Source: Chondrus crispus (taxonomy: Eukaryota > Rhodophyta > Florideophyceae > Gigartinales > Gigartinaceae). From it: a stretch of DNA of 21,938 bases. Every line of letters starts with the position of its first letter. The stretch's first letter is position 1. Positions 9,852 to 17,949 of the stretch are shown one piece after another. The position numbers and the translations under genes were made by a program. The notes below the pieces were generated by a model. That model was given only the letters and a program-made list of their open reading frames with translations, was not told the origin of the DNA and ran no database searches. The stretch lies in NCBI RefSeq assembly GCF_000350225.1, contig NW_005178479.1:130557-152494 (forward strand). Reading direction: 5' to 3'.

Positions 9852-10019
9852 CAACGGCATTGCCTTATCTACTGTGCCGTCTTAGCTCTGGATGGAACCG
9901 CCACAGGAGGAACCTCCTCCTGTCGCTTTAATCATTAAAACTTTAATCATAATAATTAAGTAAGTGCCTGTCCCATGTGCCGCAACGCCAATGCCTTATC
10001 CGCCGCCCCGTCTTACCTC
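9852..10019 (+). repeat. Imperfect 37-bp direct repeat next to the assembly gap
   Basis: 9852-9888 and 9983-10019 match at 29 of 37 positions without gaps (shared cores TGCCTTATC and CCGTCTTA), 131 bp apart. The second copy ends just before the run of N. It may be an old tandem duplication that hampered assembly, or part of a longer repeat continuing into the gap. Confidence 0.5.
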
Positions 10020-10023
10020 CTTC

Positions 10024-10354
10024 NNNNNNNNNNNNNNNNNNNNNNNNNNNNNNNNNNNNNNNNNNNNNNNNNNNNNNNNNNNNNNNNNNNNNNNNNNNNN
10101 NNNNNNNNNNNNNNNNNNNNNNNNNNNNNNNNNNNNNNNNNNNNNNNNNNNNNNNNNNNNNNNNNNNNNNNNNNNNNNNNNNNNNNNNNNNNNNNNNNNN
10201 NNNNNNNNNNNNNNNNNNNNNNNNNNNNNNNNNNNNNNNNNNNNNNNNNNNNNNNNNNNNNNNNNNNNNNNNNNNNNNNNNNNNNNNNNNNNNNNNNNNN
10301 NNNNNNNNNNNNNNNNNNNNNNNNNNNNNNNNNNNNNNNNNNNNNNNNNNNNNN
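10024..10354. other. Assembly gap (331 N)
   Basis: All bases are N. The gap removes the start and N-terminal targeting region of the DEAD-box helicase. The true length may differ from 331. Confidence 1.
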
Positions 10355-11956
10355 ACCAGCACCACGCTCTCGGAGATGACCGCCGCCCGCTTCGACGCCC
10401 TGCCCGTCGCCCCGCCGCTGCGCCGCGCCATGGCCGAAGTCTTCAAGTACGACACCATGACGCACGTGCAGAGCGCCGCCGTCCCCGTCGCGCTCGAGGG
10501 CGCAGACCTCCTGGTCAAGGCCCGCACCGGCACGGGCAAGACCCTCGCCTTCCTGCTCCCGACGCTCCACGCCGTTGCCCAGAGCCCGCCGAAGAACGGC
10601 ACCGCCGTGCTTGTCATCTCGCCGACGAGGGAGCTCGCGCAGCAGATCGCAGAGGAGGCCAGGATGCTGCTGAGCTACTTGCCCCGCTTTACGCTCCAGG
10701 TCCTCGTCGGTGGCACCAACATTAGATCCGATTTGGCCGCCGTGCGCAGGAGCGGACCACCCACTCTGCTCGTCGCTACCCCGGGCAGGCTGCTGGATCA
10801 TTTGGGAAATCCTTCCTCGGGCTTCCCGGCTGCCATGCACACCCTCTCCGCCCTGATTTTGGACGAGGCCGATCGCCTCTTGGACATGGGCTTTGCCCCG
10901 GATTTGAAGCGCATTTTCCACGCCATCCCATCCGTCCAGCATAGGCAGACCTTGTTGTTTTCGGCTACCATGCCGGCAGACGTCGAGAACATGGCCCGCA
11001 TGGCCCTCAAGCCGGATTTCAAGGTTGTCGATTGCGTCGGTGAGGGCGAGAATACCCACCACCACGTCAAGCAGTCCATGCTGGTCACCTCCTTGCCCGA
11101 CCAGATGCCTGCCCTCGCTGCTGTGCTTGCGGAGCACACAAAGCTCAAAGACTACAAGATTATCGTCTTCTTCACCACCGCGAGGCAGACTCAGTTTTCC
11201 TCAGAGCTTTTCGCCATGGCGAATACTCCAGTTCTTGAAATACACTCCAGAAAGTCACAGGGTCACCGTACTAAGGTCAGCGACAAGTTCCGCAACGGCA
11301 AGTCCTTGATCATGTTCACCAGTGACGTTACCGCCCGCGGTTTGGATTACCCGGACGTCTCGGCTGTCATCCAAGTCGGCCTGCCGGCAGATAAGTCCCA
11401 GTATGTCCATCGCATCGGTCGAACGGCACGCGCTGGCAAGGATGGCAGTGGAGTACTGCTGCTCGCAGATTTTGAAGCCCAGTCGTTTATGAGGAAGGCA
11501 ACCGACTTGCCGATTCAACGTATTGATAGCCTTCCTGACACCGTCATGCGCCCCATGAGGGCTACCATGGCATCAAGTGTGGGCAAAGTCCCTTATGGTA
11601 CCAAAGCAGGAGCATATCAAGCTTGGCTAGGCTTCTACAACTCAAATCTCAAGAATCTCCATTGGAAGAAGGAAGATCTCGTCGCTATGGCCAACCAATG
11701 GGCCATGAATGTCGCAGCATTGTCTGAGCCGCCGGCCTTGTTGGCTAGAACCGTTGGAAAGATGGGCCTTCGTGACGTGCAAGGACTGCGAGTCGAGGGA
11801 CGTAATGGTGTTCCAAGATCGGAGCGCAGTGTGAGTGGCACTGGCGCTGGTGGCGGAAGAGGTGGTAGAGGCGGCCGAGGCAGGGCCTCGGGCTCAGAGG
11901 GCGGTCGTTGGCGTGGTGGACCACAGCGCGACTCCTTCAAGCCTCCTCGGTACTGA
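10355..11956 (+). CDS. DEAD-box RNA helicase, Mss116 / plant RH25-RH26-RH31 type (5' end in gap)
   Basis: The 533 visible residues (counted from base 10355) form a nearly complete ATP-dependent RNA helicase. Motifs in order: Q motif with Gln 39, motif I ARTGTGKT (56-63), Ia PTRELA (90-95), GG (119-120), TPGR (142-145), DEAD (170-173), SAT (203-205), motif IV around VFFTT (271-275), HSRK (297-300), motif V TSDVTARGLD (322-331) and motif VI HRIGRTAR (352-359). Motif VI normally reads HRIGRTGR; here Ala replaces Gly. After the core comes a conserved block (AYQAWLGFYNS to GKMGLRDVQGLR, 420-479) that I recognise from plant RH25/26/31 proteins, then an RGG/Gly-Arg tail (500-526) for RNA binding. 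Relatives act in organelle intron splicing and RNA folding or in stress responses. The targeting peptide lies in the gap, so the compartment cannot be read. GC content falls from 5' to 3'. Confidence 0.95.
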   Translation, partial: TSTTLSEMTAARFDALPVAPPLRRAMAEVFKYDTMTHVQSAAVPVALEGADLLVKARTGTGKTLAFLLPTLHAVAQSPPKNGTAVLVISPTRELAQQIAEEARMLLSYLPRFTLQVLVGGTNIRSDLAAVRRSGPPTLLVATPGRLLDHLGNPSSGFPAAMHTLSALILDEADRLLDMGFAPDLKRIFHAIPSVQHRQTLLFSATMPADVENMARMALKPDFKVVDCVGEGENTHHHVKQSMLVTSLPDQMPALAAVLAEHTKLKDYKIIVFFTTARQTQFSSELFAMANTPVLEIHSRKSQGHRTKVSDKFRNGKSLIMFTSDVTARGLDYPDVSAVIQVGLPADKSQYVHRIGRTARAGKDGSGVLLLADFEAQSFMRKATDLPIQRIDSLPDTVMRPMRATMASSVGKVPYGTKAGAYQAWLGFYNSNLKNLHWKKEDLVAMANQWAMNVAALSEPPALLARTVGKMGLRDVQGLRVEGRNGVPRSERSVSGTGAGGGRGGRGGRGRASGSEGGRWRGGPQRDSFKPPRY

Positions 11957-13078
11957 GATTTGCATTGTTGTCGGTGCGATTTTGCTTAATGTTTTTGCTT
12001 CACAGTTTTGTTTCTTTTTGAAACGTGGTCACACACCTTTCTCTACTTCTTCTTCTTCTTCTTCCTATCTTGAGTCGATGGGAACGACTAAAAAGTCACT
12101 GACTTGGTAACTTCATTACTAAATGTTTGCGTGTCTAGGCTAGGCATTGCGTGTGATAATAAACGACCATGCTATTTATCACGACCACGATGAGTCTTGG
12201 CCCTACTGTATCTCCCAGCTTTGCCTCACAATTTTTCCATGCAGACATTGTTGTCGATATGATATGCATGTCGTTTGATTTGCGTGAGTTGTCAAAGATC
12301 AAATCTTGCAGATTCGTGTGGGTTGTCAAAGATCAAATCCCGCAGATATCGTAACTTTACCGCATCCACATGCACATACGTAAATGATGCAGTCCCTCAT
12401 ATACCTGTACTCCACACCTTCAGTGGGTGTGGCCAACACCGGGTGTTCAGTTTTTGGGGACCGATTTGAAATCGGCCTCCCATGCGCATACTGTATACGC
12501 TTCATACGCACTCATCCATCACCACTCACCCGGTGACATCAGTGTGCAGTCCACCACCGACAGAGAAATGCAGGCACAGAAAATAGTGCACTTCACGCCT
12601 TTGCACCAACACAGCTGTCTCGAAAGGCATCTGCGATCCCTCGAATGCATAACCGCGTTGGATCTTTTTCCGGCCGAGTGACCGACCTGAGACGGGATGT
12701 AAAACTTCGAATGCAGAAAAACGCAGACCCGAGGGGGAAGCCTATTATCGAAAGCCCCCTTCGGAGTCGTGTTTTCGTGATAACGCTTCCTATCGGGCGT
12801 AAGTGAACGAAGCAGGGCGTGCACGATCTGCTTGTTTGCCCCGTTGGAACAAACACGAGTCGAAGATCAAGCCCCAGGTGCCACGCGCTTTCGATAAAGA
12901 CGAGCTCAAGGCGTGTGTGTTATCGTCCGCAAGCTAGACGCTCCCATCGGGGCCACAGGCACCGGACTTGCTTGAGCCTTGCGGCCAATACTGTATGGGG
13001 CCTACGGAGCATGTGCGGATAGCGACGCTGTGCCTGGGTCACGTCTGCGTTGGATACCGGACATCGGTGGAGCGTCCG
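11957..13078. other. 1.1-kb spacer between helicase and RING genes
   Basis: It starts with the helicase 3' region, including (CTT)6 at 12046-12063. It then holds a 26-bp tandem-type repeat (12288-12347) and three TACTGTA sites (12204, 12489, 12989). I see no convincing coding frame and no tRNA. The last part should be the RING promoter and 5' UTR; the open frame continues upstream to 12968, but I treat that stretch as untranslated. Confidence 0.55.
12288..12347 (+). repeat. Two-copy tandem repeat, period 34 bp
   Basis: 12288-12313 and 12322-12347 match at 24 of 26 positions (core GTTGTCAAAGATCAAATC). Function unknown; it may be a slippage duplication or a paired regulatory site far upstream of the RING gene. 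Confidence 0.7.
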
Positions 13079-13597
13079 ATGCTCGCCGAGTACGCACCGA
13101 TAATGATCGTATTCTCAGTAACCTTCATCGCCGTGTGGGTGCTGGTCGTACTGCTGCTGCTCCTCTGCGAGGCGACGTACTCGATTTCGCTGCTGGGGCA
13201 ATCGCTGGGGCCCGGGAGAAGCGGGACCTCGGTCCACGACGAGCGGCTCGCCATGAGCAGAGACATGGCGCGGGTGCACGAGGCACTGGACGAGATGAGC
13301 CCGCTGGAGGTGGTGGGGTGCGCGGCGGGGGGCGCGGAGAGCGGGTGCGCGGTGTGCTTGGACGCGCTGGTGGCGGGGCAGATTGGGCGTGCGTTGAAGT
13401 GCGGGCACCGGTTTCATGCGCGGTGTATCGATAGGTGGGTGCTACAGTGCGCGGGCGGGGGTGGGACGTGGATGGGGATCGGGTGCCCGCTGTGCAAGAC
13501 GAGTGTGGTGGGGGGTGGGAAGCGGCAGACGGAGAAGAGGAGGGTGGGGGCGAGCGTGGCGGTGTCTGGTGCGTCGGTTTATGAGGTGGGTTTATGA
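13079..13597 (+). CDS. Membrane-anchored RING-H2 finger protein, probable E3 ubiquitin ligase
   Basis: From the ATG at 13079 the product is 172 residues; the frame is open to an ATG at 12968 (209 residues), but the extra 37 residues do not look coding and contain a TACTGTA site common to spacers here. Residues 8-30 form one strongly hydrophobic segment, probably a signal anchor. The RING-H2 ligands are all present: C90, C93, C108, H110, H113, C116, C136, C139, with the usual ID-x-W after C116 and Pro after C136. The spacing between C116 and C136 is 19 residues, longer than the roughly 10 of plant ATL proteins, through a Gly-rich insert (GGGGTWMGIG). RING-H2 proteins of this layout recruit E2 enzymes to ubiquitinate membrane or secretory-pathway substrates; the substrate is unknown. 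It is convergent with the SmpB gene, 80 bp apart. Confidence 0.84.
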   Translation: MLAEYAPIMIVFSVTFIAVWVLVVLLLLLCEATYSISLLGQSLGPGRSGTSVHDERLAMSRDMARVHEALDEMSPLEVVGCAAGGAESGCAVCLDALVAGQIGRALKCGHRFHARCIDRWVLQCAGGGGTWMGIGCPLCKTSVVGGGKRQTEKRRVGASVAVSGASVYEVGL

Positions 13598-13677
13598 CAA
13601 GGCGCTGCTCTCCTGCGCGCAAGGTGGAGAGTGAACGGGGGGGTCTGTTGGGAATGGCAAGTATGGCTGAATTGGAG

Positions 13678-14289
13678 TTAGAGTCGGGAAACAGACTGCT
13701 TGACGACGCGTCTTATTTCGCGGTCGTCCTCGCGCTTCTTGATATCGAGTCTCTTATCGTGGAGCTTCTTGCCCTTTGCGAGCGCGATTTCGATCTTAAG
13801 GTATCCGTTGTTGCTAAAGTAGGCCTTTGTCGGGACGAGGGTGAGGCCTGTATCCTTCTGCTTTTCCTCGAGCTTGCGGATGTCCTTCTTGTGCAGCAGC
13901 AGGCGGCGCGGGCGGATGGGGTCGTGGTTGAAGGCCGGGCCGGCGAAGGAGCACTGGGCGATGTGGACGTTGTGCAGGAAGAGCTGGGCCTTGTCGACGC
14001 GGGCGTAGCCGTCGCGCAGGTTGAGCTTGCCCGCGCGCACAGACTTGATCTCCGTGCCCAGCAGCTCGATGCCGCACTCGTGCGTCTCCAGCAGCTCGTA
14101 GCGGAAGCGCGCCTGCCGGTTGAGCACCGTCGGCGCCTGCGAACCCCGCGGCCGCTTGGATGGCAGCGCGCAGACAACCGCGCGCTGCGAGACGGGCGCG
14201 CGGAGGGCGGAGCGTGAGCGGCCCGCCGCGGGGCTCCGCCGCAGCGGCAGGACCGGGGAGATGAACGAGGGGGGAATGGAGGAAGGCAT
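13678..14289 (-). CDS. smpB: SsrA (tmRNA)-binding protein SmpB, nucleus-encoded, plastid-targeted
   Basis: SmpB binds tmRNA and the empty A site so that stalled bacterial-type ribosomes are freed and the nascent chain is tagged. The core (about residues 54-197) carries the family pattern: NRQARFRYELLETHECGIEL, GTEIKSVRAGKLNLRDGYA, a central NVHIAQCSFA strand, and the tail with GKKLHDKR (173-180) followed by a basic helix that in bacteria enters the mRNA channel. Bacterial SmpB is about 150-160 residues; here about 50 extra N-terminal residues rich in Ser, Pro, Arg and Ala, and poor in acids, resemble a transit peptide. I chose Met at 14289; an in-frame ATG at 14454 would add 55 Pro-rich residues. 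With no tmRNA gene in view, the plastid role is inferred from the extension and from known plastid-encoded tmRNA in red algae. The 5' part is much more GC-rich than the 3' part. Confidence 0.93.
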   Translation of the reverse strand: MPSSIPPSFISPVLPLRRSPAAGRSRSALRAPVSQRAVVCALPSKRPRGSQAPTVLNRQARFRYELLETHECGIELLGTEIKSVRAGKLNLRDGYARVDKAQLFLHNVHIAQCSFAGPAFNHDPIRPRRLLLHKKDIRKLEEKQKDTGLTLVPTKAYFSNNGYLKIEIALAKGKKLHDKRLDIKKREDDREIRRVVKQSVSRL

Positions 14290-15126
14290 GGGGCAATCGG
14301 GTGAGGGGCGGGCGGGCGGCGGGTGAACGGGGGGGGAGCGGAAAGGTGCGGAGGCTTTGCTGGCCGGTGGGTGGCGGTTGGGTGAGGGGGAGATGTCCGG
14401 CGGGGAGGGGAAGTTAGTTTTTTTTTCTTCACCTGTAATGGCAGGATGTGGCATGATGTGGCATTACAGGTGGAGGCGATGTGTGTCGCTGTAATGGAGG
14501 GGGGGCGTTGGTGCGGCGGTGGATGATCTGGAAGGAGATTGGAGCGCCCGGTTGGGGCACGTGTCTGGCGGGGGGATATTTTGAGAGGGGCCGGGAAATA
14601 AGCGGAAAATAGGGTGCCAGCGTATCTCCCGCGCCATATCTCGAGGGTGGATCGCGATCCATCCATTCCGCCCTTCTTTTTTTTTTTTTTTTTCTCGGTT
14701 TTTTTGTGGTTGCACGCCGCAAAATGCAGACGCGGGCCGCATGCCATTCCACGCGCATGGCCCCGCCCTGCGGCATGCCTGCTGCGCGCCCCCATTTCTT
14801 CGCCTCTTTGACACCCACCCAACCGAAAGTCCAACTACTTTCTTCAAAACAACGCAAAAAAAAACTCACATCCCTCCCTTTTATACCCACCGCTCCCCTG
14901 TTCAACCGTTCCGTTCGACGTCGTCCTGTCTACTCATCTACTCCCCCCCGCACCCCGTCCTGTCCTGCTCTCATTTCACCTTTCCCTGGCCAAACGTCAC
15001 TCTCTTTCCCCCCCCGTTTCCCAACCCTCCGGTTCTTTTCCCACCCCCCCCTTTTGGGCCCCTCCAACCCCCCCCCCCCCCCTTCTCCCAAACGCGGTCG
15101 TCGTCCCGTTGCGTGCATGGCGCGCA
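14290..15126. promoter_or_regulatory. Divergent promoter region between SmpB and the Mei2-like gene
   Basis: The 840 bp between the two start codons should hold both promoters. On the Mei2 strand the last 270 bp are very pyrimidine-rich, with C-runs at about 15009-15018 and 15068-15082 (15 C). On the SmpB strand the 200 bp before the start are also C-rich. A T17 tract lies at 14677-14693 near the middle. An 11-bp inverted repeat is listed separately. I could not identify a TATA box with confidence. Confidence 0.5.
14430..14472. repeat. 11-bp perfect inverted repeat in the divergent promoter
   Basis: CACCTGTAATG (14430-14440) and CATTACAGGTG (14462-14472) are exact reverse complements with a 21-base spacer, which itself contains GATGTGGCAT twice in overlap-like succession. 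CACCTG/CAGGTG is an E-box-type core. It lies about 140-180 bp upstream of the preferred SmpB start. It may be a dimeric factor site or a transcript hairpin. Confidence 0.6.
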
Positions 15127-15266
15127 ATGATGGACCCGCCGCGCCAGGCAACCGTGCCTCCCTCATCCTCGGGTCCCCTCTCGTCCCTCACCCAAGTGTC
15201 CGCCGCCACCAGCACCATTTCATCGTCCGCTGCCCCGGGCATTTCGGCCTTGGCCCCGCAGTTTGA
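15117..15266 (+). other. Upstream ORF overlapping the Mei2-like start
   Basis: An ATG at 15117, 10 bases before the Mei2 ATG and in another frame, opens 49 codons ending in TGA at 15266. Its context has T at -3 and G at +4, weaker than the Mei2 start (G at -3 for 15127, A at -3 and G at +4 for 15130). If the leader includes 15117, Mei2 would be reached by leaky scanning, so translation could be damped. It is also possible that transcription starts downstream of 15117. Confidence 0.35.
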
Positions 15267-17949
15267 CCTCGCCCTCACCGCGTCCGCGCGCCGCTCGGCT
15301 CCCCCCATTGGCTCGCTCTCTCCGCAGGGCACACCGTTTGGCACGCCCTCCCCGGCAAACATTAACCATCTCGCCCTGCGGGAACCCAGTAACCCCACTC
15401 ATCAACAACAACATCAACATCAACAACAACACCCGCTCCGTTCCCCACCGCTTCTCGCTAAAGAGTTTCTTCAAGAGGCCGAAGCCCACTCGAACTTCGA
15501 TTTTCGCTCGCCAAACCTCTCATCCGCACACGCTTATTCTACTTCCGCCTCCTCTGTACCGCTCCACCAACACCCAGATCCGCTTTTTCCGAACACCATC
15601 CCACCGCAAACTGCACCGCTACCCCAACCCGCAGCTGACTTTGACCTCTTTGGCCTGGCCACACTCGACCTCGGCCCGCCTGTTTTCGACAACCCGCTAC
15701 AGCCTTCACCCGCCTTGCACCAACCGCTTTCCTCCCCCACCCGCTTACCGCATACATCCCCCCTCTTCCCGACTGATACCTTACATGCTTTTGACCCGCC
15801 CCAATCACCGCGCAAGTCCCCACCTGCCATCTCGCCCCCTCCGCTTCTCTCTCCATCGTCTCGCTCCCCGCGGGAGCAGCCGCATCCGACTCGCTGCGTA
15901 TTGCTGAGAAACATACCTCCCGGTATTGATGACGATGACATTAGGAGTGTGCTTCAACAGTATGGACCCCTCAGGGACCTTGGCGCTCAGCAGCGTTCGA
16001 GAGGCGGCCGTGGTTCGGTACTGGCTACTTACTACGATTTGAGGCATGCGCGCGCGGCTGTCAAAACTCTTCACGAGGCAGTGCACTTTGGCCGAAGGTT
16101 GGACGTTAGGTTCCAATGTCCCACCGACACCTCCATGTCAAATCTTGCCATGACCTCTCCGGTTTCCACCAGCAGCGGCACTATTGGGGGCCCGGCTAGT
16201 CCGTGTTCTAATCAGGGTACACTCGTCGTCTTCAATCTGGACAATTCCACTTCTGCAGAGGATATTCGCGCCTTGTTTAGCGAGTATGGTGACGTCAAGG
16301 AGATCCGCGCCACACCAAACAAGAGGCACCACAAGTTCGTCGAATTTTACGATGTTCGTGATGCGGAGAAGGCCATGCGTTCATTGAACAAGACCGAAGT
16401 TGCCGGTAAGAGGATTAAGATTGAGATATCAAGGCCTGGTGGACGTGCCAGTAACCTTCCGAGAAATGCCTCTCCAGGAAATGCCAAATCTCAACAAGCT
16501 GCCATTCACCATTTTCACGTTCAGCAGAGGCACCACCCATCAAGCAACCACGCCGCATATCCCCCGGATATTTCCGGTTTTCAGAGTGCGTCGCCTAGAC
16601 GACAGGCAGTGGACTCGAGCCATTCGTCGAATCAGCACATGGCCTCTGCGTTTTTACCGGGGATGCATCCAGGTGTACAGAATCCGACACACTCTGCGTT
16701 TGGCGAGGAGTCGGAAATTTCCCCTCTGGATGAGTTTGGAGGAGTTGGCAGGGACCTCGCGAATCTCATTGGTTCAAAGAGCTTTGATGCGGGTATTGGC
16801 CATTTGCAACCGAGTTCGTACGACGCGTCTTATGGAAATGGCCATCGCAGCCAGGAGTTTGACTTCGGTCTAATGCACGGAAGTTACGACGCATTAGCGG
16901 AAAATCAGATTGCAACGTCCAGTGGAATGGAACAACGTCCTGATTTACATCAAATGTATTCGGATCACGCGATAGAGTTGAGCAAATTTTCTAATCCGCC
17001 CATGATGCCATCCAGCGCACCAAGGTATCCGGCGGACTCTTATATTAAGGCCCTGTACAATTCCCCAGACTCGGATGACAGTCGCAAAGCCATGTCACCG
17101 ATACAATCACCGCCTGAACGTTCCCCGTTCTCGTTGGGAAAGGCGGGCGGACCTGGCGCAGGCATTGCCGGTCTCAACCTGTACAAGAATGCGGTGGGAG
17201 ATGAAATTCCAACCGGGAATGCGTTTCCGAGCAATCGAGGTCACAATAGAACGGCGATGACGAGTCTTGGACGTCGTATGAGTGGCCTTCATGTTCCTCA
17301 GGGGGTCATCGGCGGTGATCGTGGATACGCGCAAAGACACACCAGTAACAAAGGAGTTGTTGGTGCTGCACAGAACGGTGGGAACAAAGCCTACTTTAAT
17401 CAGCAACAAGGAAACTCCAAGTATGCACTTGATATCAGGAAGGTGCGGTCTGGGGAAGAAACCCGCACAGCGCTCATGATACGGAATATACCCAACAAGT
17501 ACAATCAAAAGATGCTTCTCAGCACTTTGGAGGAGGAGCATCGCGGCAACTTTGACTTTATCTATCTGCCGATAGATTTCAAGAACAAGTGCAACGTTGG
17601 GTACGCTTTCATTAATTTTACGAAGCCGCAGTATATCGAGCCATTCTATCACGCTTTTCATGGGAAGAAGTGGGGTCGCTTCAACTCTGAAAAGGTCTGT
17701 GAAATCACTTTTGCTCGAATTCAAGGACGGCAGCAGCTTATTGCTCATTTTCAGAACTCCAGCCTCCTTCTCGAGGATCCAAAATGTCGACCGGTCATCT
17801 TTGATGCCAACGGAAGGCAAGAAGAATTCCCGATAGGTTCGCATGTGCGCACTCGGCGGGGACCATCTAGCAGGGATTCGTCCCAAAGAGCGTGTGAAAG
17901 CTCTCCACCGTATTCGCCCACCAAGCAAAGGGGCAGAGGCCATGCCTAG
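15127..17949 (+). CDS. Mei2-like RNA-binding protein with three RRMs
   Basis: 940 residues from the first in-frame ATG (15127; a second ATG follows directly at 15130). Residues 1-250 are low complexity, rich in Ser, Pro, Gln and His (QQQHQHQQQH near 93-102). RRM1 spans about 256-329 (CVLLRNIPPGID) and RRM2 about 364-435 (TLVVFNLDNST ... RNP1-like KFVEFYDV). After a 340-residue disordered linker comes the diagnostic C-terminal Mei2 RRM (about 778-905): TRTALMIRNIPNKYNQKMLL, the FDFIYLPIDFKNKCNVGYAF block, and the extra C-terminal helix region (AHFQNSSLL). In fission yeast Mei2 switches cells into meiosis by binding a non-coding RNA through RRM3; plant AML/TEL members control meiosis and meristem development. 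The order RRM1-RRM2-long linker-RRM3 matches Mei2 and AML proteins. SP/TP sites in the linker suggest kinase control (inference). GC content falls along the gene. Confidence 0.94.
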   Translation: MMDPPRQATVPPSSSGPLSSLTQVSAATSTISSSAAPGISALAPQFDLALTASARRSAPPIGSLSPQGTPFGTPSPANINHLALREPSNPTHQQQHQHQQQHPLRSPPLLAKEFLQEAEAHSNFDFRSPNLSSAHAYSTSASSVPLHQHPDPLFPNTIPPQTAPLPQPAADFDLFGLATLDLGPPVFDNPLQPSPALHQPLSSPTRLPHTSPLFPTDTLHAFDPPQSPRKSPPAISPPPLLSPSSRSPREQPHPTRCVLLRNIPPGIDDDDIRSVLQQYGPLRDLGAQQRSRGGRGSVLATYYDLRHARAAVKTLHEAVHFGRRLDVRFQCPTDTSMSNLAMTSPVSTSSGTIGGPASPCSNQGTLVVFNLDNSTSAEDIRALFSEYGDVKEIRATPNKRHHKFVEFYDVRDAEKAMRSLNKTEVAGKRIKIEISRPGGRASNLPRNASPGNAKSQQAAIHHFHVQQRHHPSSNHAAYPPDISGFQSASPRRQAVDSSHSSNQHMASAFLPGMHPGVQNPTHSAFGEESEISPLDEFGGVGRDLANLIGSKSFDAGIGHLQPSSYDASYGNGHRSQEFDFGLMHGSYDALAENQIATSSGMEQRPDLHQMYSDHAIELSKFSNPPMMPSSAPRYPADSYIKALYNSPDSDDSRKAMSPIQSPPERSPFSLGKAGGPGAGIAGLNLYKNAVGDEIPTGNAFPSNRGHNRTAMTSLGRRMSGLHVPQGVIGGDRGYAQRHTSNKGVVGAAQNGGNKAYFNQQQGNSKYALDIRKVRSGEETRTALMIRNIPNKYNQKMLLSTLEEEHRGNFDFIYLPIDFKNKCNVGYAFINFTKPQYIEPFYHAFHGKKWGRFNSEKVCEITFARIQGRQQLIAHFQNSSLLLEDPKCRPVIFDANGRQEEFPIGSHVRTRRGPSSRDSSQRACESSPPYSPTKQRGRGHA

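Larger units (their letters stand above)
9474..10023. other. Spacer between telobox and helicase genes
   Basis: This 550-bp stretch contains a perfect 13-bp hairpin (9605-9634), a TACTGTA site (9562-9568), a small AGGAGG-AA-CCTCCT palindrome near 9908-9921, an AT-rich stretch with TTTAATCAT twice (about 9928-9951) and a short imperfect duplication. It should include the helicase promoter and perhaps its 5' end. Short frames reach the assembly gap from ATGs at 9975 and 9991, but neither can be tied to the helicase because the gap length may be arbitrary. Confidence 0.5.

Noticed and set aside
9964..10023. Short coding pieces joined across the N gap to the helicase
   Set aside because: The gap length is uncertain, one candidate start is GTG, and the residues before the gap show no targeting-peptide or helicase similarity.
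10013..11137. 374-codon minus-strand frame opposite the DEAD-box helicase
   Set aside because: It runs through the N gap and is a shadow of the helicase codons.
13678..14289. SmpB as evidence that this contig is bacterial
   Set aside because: The flanking genes (Mei2-like, RING-H2, TFIIF alpha, telobox) are eukaryotic, and SmpB has an N-terminal extension.
13713..14834. 373-codon minus-strand frame overlapping SmpB
   Set aside because: The SmpB frame carries unmistakable family motifs; this one is Ser/Arg/Thr low complexity in a shifted frame.
15109..15126. Extension of the Mei2-like frame to a TTG codon
   Set aside because: Non-ATG starts are not expected in nuclear genes when a good double ATG follows 18 bases later.
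15263..15907. 214-codon frame inside the Mei2-like gene
   Set aside because: It is Pro/Arg/Leu/Ser-rich shadow of the C-rich N-terminal coding region.
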